From Inhella sp. (GTDB lineage: Bacteria; Pseudomonadota; Gammaproteobacteria; Burkholderiales; Burkholderiaceae_C), in NCBI RefSeq assembly GCF_027532025.1, contig NZ_JAPZSY010000002.1, forward strand, positions 1 through 64,000: 64,000 nt of DNA, given 5' to 3'. Both the position numbers and the translations under genes were made by a program. The stretch's first letter is position 1. Each line of letters starts with the position of its first letter. Under the pieces are notes generated by a model. That model saw only the letters and a program-made list of their open reading frames with translations, had not been told where the DNA came from and did no database searches. This document shows, piece by piece, positions 37,093 to 46,296 of this stretch.

Positions 37093-38019
37093 TCATTCCG
37101 GGGCCTGGCGCGCGGCCAGGAAGTCCCAAAGCCTGTTGGCGGCAAGCTTAGATCGCTTCTTGTGCTCGGGACGCTCGCGGTAAATACGCAGGGCCATCTG
37201 CAGCTCGAATTCGCCCGGCGGCGCTGCCGGCACCAGCCGGCGAGCTCGCAACTCGCGCTTGACCGAGCTGGCCGGCAAGAAGGCCAGCCCGTGCCCCTCC
37301 AAAGCCATGGCCTTGAGGCCTTCGGCCATGTCGGTTTCGTACAAGGCATCCAGGTGCAAGGGCACCCCGGCCTGCTTGACCACGATCTCCACCAGTCGAG
37401 CCAGGTAAGCACCTTCGGCATACGACAGGAAAGGGATTTTTTGACCCACATGACCCGGCAGCCGAAACAGGGCCTGGCCATCGGGGTCGGGCCGCGCGAA
37501 GGCGGCCAGGGTGTCGTGCCCGAGTTGCAGCATCTCGTAGCGATCGGGGTCCAACTGCAGCGGCTGGCTGGCATGGTGATAAGCCAGCAGCAGGTCGCAA
37601 TGGCCTTCGCTCAGTTGCAGCACGGCATCGTGCACGTTGGCGGCGTTGAGCCGGCACTTGAAGGGGTCGAGCTGCTTGCGCAACTCCATCAGCCAGTGCG
37701 GGAAAAAGCTGAAGGCCAAAGAGTGCGGCACGGCGAACTCGATCATGTCGGCGCCGGTGGCCTGGTGGCTGCGCAGCATGTTGCGCGTGGCCTGCAGGTT
37801 GGCCAGGATTTCGATGGCCTGGGCCAGCAGGGTCTCGCCCGCCGGCGTGAGCCGGGTGGGGTAGCTGCTGCGGTCCACCAAATCCATGCCCGCCCAGGCT
37901 TCCAGCGCCTGGATGCGGCGGGAAAACGCCGGTTGCGTGACGTGCCTGACTTGGGCCGAACGCGAAAAGCTGCGCGTTTCAGCCAAGCTGACGAAGTCTT
38001 CAAGCCACTTGGTTTCCAT
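37093..38019 (-). CDS. LysR-family transcriptional regulator
   Basis: N-terminal HTH FVSLAETRSFSRSAQVRHVTQPAFSRRIQALE; upstream in the same orientation as gltIJKL. Confidence 0.9.
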   Translation of the reverse strand: METKWLEDFVSLAETRSFSRSAQVRHVTQPAFSRRIQALEAWAGMDLVDRSSYPTRLTPAGETLLAQAIEILANLQATRNMLRSHQATGADMIEFAVPHSLAFSFFPHWLMELRKQLDPFKCRLNAANVHDAVLQLSEGHCDLLLAYHHASQPLQLDPDRYEMLQLGHDTLAAFARPDPDGQALFRLPGHVGQKIPFLSYAEGAYLARLVEIVVKQAGVPLHLDALYETDMAEGLKAMALEGHGLAFLPASSVKRELRARRLVPAAPPGEFELQMALRIYRERPEHKKRSKLAANRLWDFLAARQAPE

Positions 38020-38028
38020 AGTCAGTCG

Positions 38029-39831
38029 TCAGTCCGGTGGCTGTGAGTTTGCCTGCAGATTCCACATGCGGGCGTAGGCACCTCCCCTCGCCAGCAGCTC
38101 GGCATGCCGGCCGCGCTCGACGATGCGGCCCGCCTCCAGCACGAGGATCTGGTCGGCGTCCACCACGGTGGACAGGCGGTGGGCGATGACCAGCACCGTC
38201 TTGTTCTGCCCCACGGCGTCGAGCTGCGCTTGGATGGCGCGCTCGTTGTGCGAATCGAGCGCCGAGGTGGCCTCGTCGAAGATCAGGATGGGCGGGTTCT
38301 TCAGCAGCGTGCGGGCGATGGCCACGCGCTGCTTTTCGCCGCCGCTGAGCTTCAAGCCCCGCTCGCCGACCCGCGTGCCGTAGCCCTGGGGCGTGCTGCG
38401 GATGAAACCGTCCAGCTGCGCGGCCTGCGCCGCGGCCTCGATCTCGGCCGGCGTGGCCCCCTCCTTGGCGTAGCCGATGTTGTAGCCCAGGGTGTCGTTG
38501 AACAGCACGGCGTCCTGCGGCACGATGCCCAGGGCCTGGCGCAGGCTGTGTTGCGTCACCTGGCGGATGTCTTGCCCATCGATGCGCACCGCGCCGGCCT
38601 TCACGTCGTAGAAGCGGAACAGCAGGCGCGCCAGCGTGCTTTTGCCCGAGCCGCTGGGTCCCACCACGGCCACGCGCTGGCCGGGCTCGATGACGAAGCT
38701 GACGCCGTGCAGCACCGGGCGCGCCGGGTCGTAGGCGAAGTCGACCGCGTCGAACTCCACCCGGCCGCCTTGCACGCGCAGCGCCGGCGCTCCCGGCGCC
38801 TCGGCCACCTCGCGTTCGCGGCCCAGGAGGCCGAACATCTTGTCCAGGTCGGTCAGGCTTTGCTTGATCTCGCGGTACAGCACGCCCAGGAAGTTCAGCG
38901 GGATGTAGAGCTGAATCATGAAGGCGTTGACCATCACCAGGTCGCCCAGGCTGAGGCGCCCCTCGCTCACGCCCTGGGTGGCGCGCCAGAGCATCAGCAC
39001 CAGGGCGGTGGCGATGATGAGTTGCTGCCCAGTGTTGAGCAGGCTCAGCGTGGTTTGGCTCTTGAGCTGCGCCTGGCGCAAGCGCTCCAGGCTGGCGTCG
39101 TAGCGGCGGGCCTCGAAGTCTTCGGCGCCGAAGTACTTGACGGTTTCGTAGTTCAGCAGCGAATCGATGGCCTGCGTGTGCGTGGCCGAGTCGATCTCGT
39201 TGAGCTGGCGGCGAAACTTGGTGCGCCACTCGGTGACGGTGATCGTGTAGGTGACGTACAGCACCAGGGCCGCGCCGGTGATGGCGGCGAAGGCCCAGTC
39301 GAACAGCCCCCCCAACAGGCTGAGCACCAGGACCACCTCGATCAAGGTTGGCAGGATGCTGTAGAGCGAAAAGCTGATCAGCGAGTGCACGGCCCGCGTG
39401 CCGCGCTCGATGTCGCGCGTCATGCCCCCGGTTTGGCGCTCCAGGTGGAAGCGCAGGCTCAAGTCGTGCAGGTGACGAAACACCTGCAGCGAGATGGCGC
39501 GCGCCGCGCCCTCGGTGGCCTTGGCGAACACCAGTTCGCGCAGTTCGGTGAACAGCGAGGTGCACAGGCGCAGCGCGCCGTAGGCCACCAAGAGGCCCAC
39601 GGGCAGCACGAACAGCGGGTTGGCCTGGGCGGCGTCGAGTTGATCGACGATCTTCTTCAGCAACAGGGGCACGCCCACCGTGGCCAGCTTGGCGCCCAGC
39701 ATGAAGCCCAAAGCCAGGGCCACGCGCCAGCGGTACTGCCAAAAGTAGGGGAGGAGCTTCTTCAGGACCTCGCCGTCGCGACGGGGCGCGGGCGGCGTGG
39801 TGACAGCGGGAGGGGAGACCGAAGGGGGCAT
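38029..39831 (-). CDS. ABC exporter (ATM1/HMT1-type fused permease-ATPase)
   Basis: [62 protein letters not shown]. Confidence 0.88.
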   Translation of the reverse strand: MPPSVSPPAVTTPPAPRRDGEVLKKLLPYFWQYRWRVALALGFMLGAKLATVGVPLLLKKIVDQLDAAQANPLFVLPVGLLVAYGALRLCTSLFTELRELVFAKATEGAARAISLQVFRHLHDLSLRFHLERQTGGMTRDIERGTRAVHSLISFSLYSILPTLIEVVLVLSLLGGLFDWAFAAITGAALVLYVTYTITVTEWRTKFRRQLNEIDSATHTQAIDSLLNYETVKYFGAEDFEARRYDASLERLRQAQLKSQTTLSLLNTGQQLIIATALVLMLWRATQGVSEGRLSLGDLVMVNAFMIQLYIPLNFLGVLYREIKQSLTDLDKMFGLLGREREVAEAPGAPALRVQGGRVEFDAVDFAYDPARPVLHGVSFVIEPGQRVAVVGPSGSGKSTLARLLFRFYDVKAGAVRIDGQDIRQVTQHSLRQALGIVPQDAVLFNDTLGYNIGYAKEGATPAEIEAAAQAAQLDGFIRSTPQGYGTRVGERGLKLSGGEKQRVAIARTLLKNPPILIFDEATSALDSHNERAIQAQLDAVGQNKTVLVIAHRLSTVVDADQILVLEAGRIVERGRHAELLARGGAYARMWNLQANSQPPD

Positions 39832-39916
39832 GGCAGACCGTGGCGAACCCACGGATTCTCGGGGGTCACAAGCCCTCCGAGGCTCTCGAAAATCGCCCGT
39901 CCTTCGCCAGAACCCC

Positions 39917-41110
39917 ATGAGCGCCCACCACCCCACCCTCCCCGCCCACGAGGCCCTGCGCACCAGCTACTCGCGGCAGCTCCGCCAAGGGTTTGCCGAC
40001 CTGCGCTTCGACCCCCCTTTGGAAGCCGCCTTCCGGGAAGAGTTCGACCGCGGCCTGGCGCCGCGCTTGGCATGGCTGGCTTTGCTGATCACCGTGAGTT
40101 GGCTGGCGTTTTGGGCGGTCGACCCCTTGCGGATGCAGCCCCAAGCGCTGCCCGCCGCGCAGCAAGGCCTGTGGACCGAACTCATGGCGGTGCGCAGCAC
40201 GGTCGCAGCCGTGTTGCTGTTGGCCACGTGGCGCGCCTGGGGCCGCCACTTGGGCGGTCACCTGCGCCACTGGGTGGTGGTCACCGCCCTGGTGGTGACG
40301 CTGGGTGGCGCCTGGGGCGCCACCTGCTACCTGCGCCTGGGCAGCTTTCAGCCCCTGGAAATCCTGCTGCTGCTGATGGCCGGCCTGTTCCTTCCCATCG
40401 GTCTGACGCTGCGGCAAACCCTGCCCTTGGCGCTGGCATGCTTGGTGGGGATGACCTTGGTGGGCGTGCTGCAAACCGAAGGTGCCGCGCAGGGGCGGTT
40501 TCTGTACTTCTCGGGGCTGATGCTCGTCGCGGCGCTGGTGGCGGCTTTCGGGGCCTACCACCGCGAATACGCGCAGCGCGAGCAGTTCTTGCTGCGGGCC
40601 GAATTGGCTTGGCAAGCCGGCCGCGACTCGCTCACCGGCCTGTGCAACCGGCGCTTGCTCGAAGAACGGCTTCAAGCCTTGTTGGCGCAGGCGCCGCACG
40701 ACCGCGCACCCGTGGCCCTGGTGTTGGCGGACGTGGATCACTTCAAGCGCTACAACGACCTTTACGGCGCTGCCGCGGGCGATGCTGCCTTGCGGACTGT
40801 GGCCGAAGTCCTGCAGAGCATGGCCGGCCACCCCTTCGACATGGTGGCACGGCTGGGCGGCAAGTCCATGGCGGTGTTGCTGCACGGCCTGCCATTGCCG
40901 GAGGTGCAGCGCCTGGCTGCTCGCGCCTTGAACGACCTGCGCACCCGCGCCGTGCCGCACGACGGCAGCGAACATGGCTGGCTGGGCGTCAGCCTGGGGT
41001 TGGCCATGGCCGAGCCGGGAGACTCGCCGCAGTCGCTCCACCGGCGGGCCGACCACGCCCTGTACCAAGCCAAACTCAACGGCAACAACTGCGCCATCGC
41101 CGCCCCTTGA
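39917..41110 (+). CDS. GGDEF-domain protein with degenerate active site
   Basis: Multi-TM N-terminus; DSLTGLCNRR, LVLADVDHFKRYND; signature position reads ARLGGKSMAV. Confidence 0.88.
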   Translation: MSAHHPTLPAHEALRTSYSRQLRQGFADLRFDPPLEAAFREEFDRGLAPRLAWLALLITVSWLAFWAVDPLRMQPQALPAAQQGLWTELMAVRSTVAAVLLLATWRAWGRHLGGHLRHWVVVTALVVTLGGAWGATCYLRLGSFQPLEILLLLMAGLFLPIGLTLRQTLPLALACLVGMTLVGVLQTEGAAQGRFLYFSGLMLVAALVAAFGAYHREYAQREQFLLRAELAWQAGRDSLTGLCNRRLLEERLQALLAQAPHDRAPVALVLADVDHFKRYNDLYGAAAGDAALRTVAEVLQSMAGHPFDMVARLGGKSMAVLLHGLPLPEVQRLAARALNDLRTRAVPHDGSEHGWLGVSLGLAMAEPGDSPQSLHRRADHALYQAKLNGNNCAIAAP

Positions 41111-41160
41111 GACCCGGTTTGCGCTACAAACCGAGCCTCTGCCCCGGACCCTGAACGCCC

Positions 41161-41595
41161 ATGCCCGAACTGGCCAGCCCCTTCATGGACCCCACCCAGG
41201 TCCCGACCGACCGCGAACTGGCGCTGCGCGTCATCCCCATGCCGGCCGATGCCAATGCCAACGGCGACATCTTTGGCGGCTGGATCATGGCCCAGGTGGA
41301 CTTGGCCGGCTCCGTGCTGCCCTCGCGCATCACGCGCGGGCGCATCGCCACCGTGGCGGTCAAGGAGTTCATCTTCAAACAGCCCGTCACGGTGGGCGAT
41401 CTGCTGAGCTTCTACTCGCACGTGGTGCGCATCGGACGCACGTCCATCACTGTGAAGGTGGAGGTCTACGCCGAACGCAACCCGCAGAACCCGCAGGTGG
41501 TGAAGGTCACCGAAGCCGAGCTGACTTACGTGGCCATCGACGACGAGGGCAAGTCCCGCCCCTTCCAGGTGGGGCCGGCAGCCAGCAGCGCCTGA
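41161..41595 (+). CDS. Acyl-CoA thioesterase (YciA-like hotdog)
   Basis: ADANANGDIFGGWIMAQVDLAG. Confidence 0.9.
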   Translation: MPELASPFMDPTQVPTDRELALRVIPMPADANANGDIFGGWIMAQVDLAGSVLPSRITRGRIATVAVKEFIFKQPVTVGDLLSFYSHVVRIGRTSITVKVEVYAERNPQNPQVVKVTEAELTYVAIDDEGKSRPFQVGPAASSA

Positions 41596-42414
41596 TCAGC
41601 GACGCGCGGCCCGGTGTGGCCGCTGTCGCGGGGCGTGGTGCCGCTTCCAGCGCGAAGCAGCAAAGCGGGCCATCGCCTGGCCCCAAACCGCGTACCCCTC
41701 GGGGCCCGGGTGGAAGCCGTCTCGCGCCATGAGGCCCTGGCCACCCTCCACGCGCAAGCCCAGCGGCAGTCGCCGCAGGGCGCGGTCAGTTTGGTCGCCC
41801 AGCTGGGTCTGCAGGTGCTGGTTCAGCAGCTCGGCCTGACTGCCCAACACCCAGCGCAACGGTCGGGGCAACAGCGGGAACTGGTGCAGGGGCGGCAGGC
41901 CGCTGTGCAGCCAATAGCGCACGCCGGTCGCCTCGGCGGCCAGGGCGTGCAGGTCCTGCAGTTGCTGCCAGGTGCGCGCGGGCGGAATCTGGCGCACCAC
42001 GTCGTTCACGCCGAGCGCCGTCACCAACACATCGGCTGGCGCCAGCGCACCGCGGGCCCGGTGCTCGCGCAAATGGGCCAAGGCCTCGCCCGTGGTGTCG
42101 CCGGTGCGGGCCACCAACTGCCAATGCACCGGGCAACCCAGTTCATGGGCCAGGCCGCGCGCCAAATGGCCCACCAGGGCGTCGTGCTGGCGGGCCACGC
42201 CCACACCCGCGGCCGACGAATCGCCCACCACCAGCAAGCGCAACGGGGTGTCCACGCGCCGGTTCGTGGGCTGCACGCGCCCGCGCCGGGGCCCCTCGGC
42301 CTCCGGCAGGGCCAAGGCCGTGGCTCGCACGCGCACGGCTTGCAGCAACAGCAGGGGCGACATCACCACCTTCGCGGCGGTGAGCACCTTGGGATTGGGC
42401 GAAGGGGCGGTCAC
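41596..42414 (-). CDS. SGNH/GDSL hydrolase
   Basis: VVGDSSAAGVGV, TALGVNDV, DGFHPGPEGY blocks. Confidence 0.85.
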   Translation of the reverse strand: MTAPSPNPKVLTAAKVVMSPLLLLQAVRVRATALALPEAEGPRRGRVQPTNRRVDTPLRLLVVGDSSAAGVGVARQHDALVGHLARGLAHELGCPVHWQLVARTGDTTGEALAHLREHRARGALAPADVLVTALGVNDVVRQIPPARTWQQLQDLHALAAEATGVRYWLHSGLPPLHQFPLLPRPLRWVLGSQAELLNQHLQTQLGDQTDRALRRLPLGLRVEGGQGLMARDGFHPGPEGYAVWGQAMARFAASRWKRHHAPRQRPHRAARR

Positions 42415-43175
42415 TCGAACTTCGTGAAATCGGGGGCGCGCTTTTGGAAGAAGGCCTGGAAGGCCTCCAGAGCCTCGGGGCTGCGCAGGCGCGCCGCAAA
42501 GATCTCGGCCTCTTCTTGGATCACGCGCTGCAACTCGGCCAAGCCGGGGCCGCGCATCAGCTTCTTGCTGGCGCGCACGGCGCTGGGCGCCAAGGTGTTG
42601 AAGCGCTCGGCCATCCGACGGGCGTGGTTCACCACCTCGCCCGCGGGCAGCACGGCGTTGGCGATGCCGAATTCGACCGCCTCGGCGCCGGTCATCGGGT
42701 CGCCCAGCAACAGCTTTTCAGCGGCCTTCACATGACCCATCAAGCGCGGCACGACAAGGCTGGAACCGAACTCCGGCACCAGGCCCAGAGCCACGAAGGG
42801 CATGGCCAGACGGCTGTCGTCGGCCACGTAAACGAGGTCGCAGTGCAGCAGCAGCGTGGTGCCGATGCCGATGGCAGCGCCGGTGACAGCGGCCACCACG
42901 GGCTTCTCGCAACCCAGCAGCGCCTGCATGAACTGGAAGACCGGCGCGTCGGCGTCGCGCGGCGGGCGGGCCATGAAGTCTTCGAGGTCGTTGCCCGAGG
43001 TGAACAGGCCGGGCTGGCCGGTGATCAGCACGGCGCGCACCTTCGGGTCGGCGTTGGCGGCGTTCAGCGCCTCGGCCATGGCCTCGTACATGGCCGAGGT
43101 GATGGCGTTCTTCTTTTCGGGGCGCGCGATCTCGATCGTGGCGACGCCGTTGAAGGTGGCAGTTTTGATGCTCAT
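42411..43175 (-). CDS. Enoyl-CoA hydratase/isomerase family protein
   Basis: Crotonase fold; ARPEKKNAITSAMYEAMAEAL, VTGAAIGIGTTLLLHCDLVY. Confidence 0.9.
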   Translation of the reverse strand: MSIKTATFNGVATIEIARPEKKNAITSAMYEAMAEALNAANADPKVRAVLITGQPGLFTSGNDLEDFMARPPRDADAPVFQFMQALLGCEKPVVAAVTGAAIGIGTTLLLHCDLVYVADDSRLAMPFVALGLVPEFGSSLVVPRLMGHVKAAEKLLLGDPMTGAEAVEFGIANAVLPAGEVVNHARRMAERFNTLAPSAVRASKKLMRGPGLAELQRVIQEEAEIFAARLRSPEALEAFQAFFQKRAPDFTKFE

Positions 43176-44023
43176 ATCAATGCTCGGAGGTGGTTCAGCA
43201 ACTGGGGCCACCGCGTGCTGCGGTGGCGGGGGTGAACGACAGCCAGGTGGCCGATGCGCTCGCCCACACCGGGGCGCAGCACTTCGAAGTGCCGGCCGCC
43301 GCCATGGGCCTGGAACATCATCCGCGCGCCGGCCTCGCCCAACATCTCATCGTCCTCGCAAAACAGGCTGATGAGGGCAAACGGAGCCGTGCGGAACCGC
43401 TCGTGGACCCGCTCGCTGCTGAGCAGGTACTCGGGGCTGAGGCACCAGCGCCGCCAATGGCGCATCACCCCGGCTGGCAGATCGCCCACCATGCCCAGGC
43501 GACCCCCGGGAAAGTAACCGCACAAGCGGGTGGCCAGCGGCGCCACCGCATGCAAAAAAACGCGCGCGGCCGGCCGAAAGCGAGGCTTCAGGTGCCCGAC
43601 GTAACCACTGCCCAGGGACAAGGCCAGCAGGCCCTTGATGCGCTCGCGCGCCGGAAGCAGCCCGCACAACTGAGCCCCCAGCGACTGCCCCAGCACCAGC
43701 AAGGGCAGGCCAGGGCGGCGAGCCGCCAAGTGCTCGAGCGCGGCGTTCTGGTCCTGAACCCAGTCGTGAAGGTCGGCTCGGGTGCGGCGCAGGGGCTGGG
43801 TGCGCGAGTCGCCAATGCCGCGGAAGTCGAAGGTCATTGCCGCCGCCCCCTGCTGGGCCAGCCAAGCGGCCAAGCCCGCGTAGTAACGGGCAGGCACACC
43901 CATGGCCGGCGCGATGAGCACAGCCGCCCAGGGGGCCGACTCGGGCTCGAAGTGGCGCACGCCCAGGACCACGCCCTCGGCCGAGGTCAGGGCTTCGGGG
44001 GCGGGAAGCGGAGTTGCGTCCAA
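43172..44023 (-). CDS. Alpha/beta hydrolase
   Basis: FDFRGIGDS and VLGQSLGAQL (GxSxG); ATGA-coupled to the hydratase. Confidence 0.8.
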   Translation of the reverse strand: MDATPLPAPEALTSAEGVVLGVRHFEPESAPWAAVLIAPAMGVPARYYAGLAAWLAQQGAAAMTFDFRGIGDSRTQPLRRTRADLHDWVQDQNAALEHLAARRPGLPLLVLGQSLGAQLCGLLPARERIKGLLALSLGSGYVGHLKPRFRPAARVFLHAVAPLATRLCGYFPGGRLGMVGDLPAGVMRHWRRWCLSPEYLLSSERVHERFRTAPFALISLFCEDDEMLGEAGARMMFQAHGGGRHFEVLRPGVGERIGHLAVVHPRHRSTRWPQLLNHLRALI

Positions 44024-44520
44024 TGGTTGGCGATGTGAAACAGATGCGCCCGCGTGTACTGCGCCTTGTCCAAGTCGCCGTAGGCGAAGTGGGGCCGAAG
44101 CGGGCCGCCCCAGGCCTCGAAAGCGGCCAGGGCATCGAGCAGGCGCTGCACGCTGGCGTCCAGGGGTTGCTGCGTGCTCAAGGCGGGTGCCCCGGGAATG
44201 GGTTCGGTGAGGTTGTGACTCATCGACCCGCGCGCGTTGAAGACGGCGAACGCCAGCTTGCCGACCACCGCCCTAAAGGCGGCGGACTTCATCTCGGGGA
44301 AGCCCGCCATGGAGAACTCGATGCTCTGCGCCAAGTGCTGCAGCATCGCGCTCAGGGTCCAGGCGCTGTCGAGCTCCGGGGTCTTGCGGCGCAGGTCGAG
44401 CACGCGCTCGCGCGCTTCGGCCAAAGTCTTGAACGACTCCATCTTTCCCTCGCATCCCGTGAGCCCGGCGGCAGAGACGACGGCCCCCGTCAAAACGAAG
44501 TGCCGTCGGTCCATGGTCAT
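43987..44520 (-). CDS. DUF1569-like protein with Tat/lipoprotein-like leader
   Basis: MDRRHFVLTGAVVSAAGLTGC; ...AYGDLDKAQYTRAHLFHIANHWTQL. Confidence 0.7.
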   Translation of the reverse strand: MTMDRRHFVLTGAVVSAAGLTGCEGKMESFKTLAEARERVLDLRRKTPELDSAWTLSAMLQHLAQSIEFSMAGFPEMKSAAFRAVVGKLAFAVFNARGSMSHNLTEPIPGAPALSTQQPLDASVQRLLDALAAFEAWGGPLRPHFAYGDLDKAQYTRAHLFHIANHWTQLRFPPPKP

Positions 44521-44533
44521 GCCTGCGCTGCGT

Positions 44534-45748
44534 TCAAAGGCGTTCGAAGATGCCGGCTGCGCCCTGACCCGCCCCCACGCACATGGTCACCATGCCGTAC
44601 TTGCCGCCGGTGCGGCGCAGGTTGTGGATGACCGAGGCCGCCCGGATGGCGCCGGTGGCCCCCAGCGGGTGACCCAGGGCGATGGCGCCGCCGTTGGGGT
44701 TGACTCGTGCGCGGTCGAGCTCGATGCCCTTGCTGTCGAGGTCGTTCAGCACGGCCAGCGACTGCGCGGCAAAGGCCTCGTTCAGTTCCACCCAGTCCAG
44801 ATCGGCGGCCTTCAAGCCGGCCATCTTCAACGCGGCAGGGATGGCTTCGATGGGGCCGATGCCCATGATCTCCGGCGGCACGCCCTTGACGGCGAAGGAC
44901 ACGAAGCGGGCCAGCGGCGTCAGGTTGTAGCGCTTGAGCGCGGCTTCGCTGACGATGAGCAGGCCGCCCGAGCCGTCGCTGGTTTGCGAGCTGTTGCCGG
45001 CCGTCACGCTGCCCTTGGCGGCGAAAACGGGCTTCAACTTGGCCAGGCCTTCGACGCTGGTGTCGGGGCGGGCGCCTTCGTCCAACTTGACGGTGCGGGT
45101 CTTGGTGTTGATGCTGCCGTCGGCCAGGTTGGGCGTGCGCTCGACCACGTCGAAGGGCGTCATCTCGGTGTCGAAGTGGCCGGCCTGCATGGCGGCCACG
45201 GCGCGGCGGTGCGACTCGTAGGCGAAAGCGTCTTGGTCTTCGCGGCTGATCTTCCACTGCGCGGCCACCTTCTCGGCGGTCAGACCCATGCCGTAGGCGA
45301 TGCCGATGTTCTCGTCCTTCTCGAAGATCAGCGGGCTCAAGCTGGGCTTGTTGCCGCCCATGGGGATCATCGACATGGACTCGACGCCGCCGGCGAACAT
45401 CACGTCGGCTTCACCGACGCGGATGCGGTCGGCGGCCATTTGCACCGCGGTGATGCCCGAGGCGCAGTAGCGGTTGATGGTGACGCCGCCGACCCCGTTG
45501 CCCCAGCCGGCCAGCACGCTGGCCACGCGGGCGATGTTCATGCCCTGCTCGCCTTCGGGGAAGGAGCAGCCCACGATGGCGTCTTCGATGGCCGAGGCCT
45601 CCAGGCCGGGGGCCTGGGCCAACGCGGCTTGCATCACCTTGACGAGCATCTCGTCCGGGCGCGTGTTCTTGAAATACCCGCGGCCGCTCTTGCCGATGGG
45701 AAGGCGGGTGGCGGCGACGATGTAGGCGTCTTGCACTGGTTTGCTCAT
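44534..45748 (-). CDS. fadA: Acetyl-CoA C-acyltransferase (thiolase)
   Basis: INRYCASGITAVQMAADRI, NPNGGAIALGHPLGATGA, CVGAGQGAA. Confidence 0.93.
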   Translation of the reverse strand: MSKPVQDAYIVAATRLPIGKSGRGYFKNTRPDEMLVKVMQAALAQAPGLEASAIEDAIVGCSFPEGEQGMNIARVASVLAGWGNGVGGVTINRYCASGITAVQMAADRIRVGEADVMFAGGVESMSMIPMGGNKPSLSPLIFEKDENIGIAYGMGLTAEKVAAQWKISREDQDAFAYESHRRAVAAMQAGHFDTEMTPFDVVERTPNLADGSINTKTRTVKLDEGARPDTSVEGLAKLKPVFAAKGSVTAGNSSQTSDGSGGLLIVSEAALKRYNLTPLARFVSFAVKGVPPEIMGIGPIEAIPAALKMAGLKAADLDWVELNEAFAAQSLAVLNDLDSKGIELDRARVNPNGGAIALGHPLGATGAIRAASVIHNLRRTGGKYGMVTMCVGAGQGAAGIFERL

Positions 45749-45782
45749 GGTCTTTCCTTTGGGCCTCGCGGGCCCGTTCTCG

Positions 45783-46286
45783 TCAGGGGCGGGTCTTTTC
45801 CTTGGGAACCCAGGCCCAGACAAATTCACATTCGATCGGCTGCTCGCCGGCCTCGTCGGTCACGGTGACGGCCACGTTGACATCGCCCTTGGTGTTGGCC
45901 GCCATCAGGTCGCGCTGCTCGGGGGTCAACTCGGCCACCGCGGTCAAGCCACCCGTGGAGCGCTTGCGAAAGCGCACCCGCAGGCCCTTGCACAAAGGCA
46001 GGCAGTCGTCGCGCACGTTCATGCCCACCACCATGCCGGTGGCGGTTTCCGCCACCAGGGTCATGGCCGCGGCGTGCACGCCACCGATGTGGTTGCGCAC
46101 GGGCCGCTTGTTGGCGATGAAGATCTCGCTGCGCTCGCTGGTGAGCGCGCGGAAATCCAAGCCCGCTGTGCCGGTCAGCGGCACCGCATTGCGCAGCACC
46201 AGGTTGCGCGCCACCCGCCGCAGCGGCCCCGGCAGAAAGCCGAGACGCGCCAGCGAGCGTTGGAGGCGGTTGGGAGCAGACATCAC
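45783..46286 (-). CDS. DUF4442/PaaI-like hotdog thioesterase-fold protein
   Basis: NHIGGVHAAAMTLVAETATGMVVG. Confidence 0.8.
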   Translation of the reverse strand: MMSAPNRLQRSLARLGFLPGPLRRVARNLVLRNAVPLTGTAGLDFRALTSERSEIFIANKRPVRNHIGGVHAAAMTLVAETATGMVVGMNVRDDCLPLCKGLRVRFRKRSTGGLTAVAELTPEQRDLMAANTKGDVNVAVTVTDEAGEQPIECEFVWAWVPKEKTRP

Positions 46287-46296
46287 CCAGGTCCGC

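Noticed and set aside
38104-41154. 1016-aa plus-strand ORF across the ABC exporter and GGDEF gene
   Set aside because: Out-of-frame open stretch; Arg/Ala/Pro-rich tail and no motifs.
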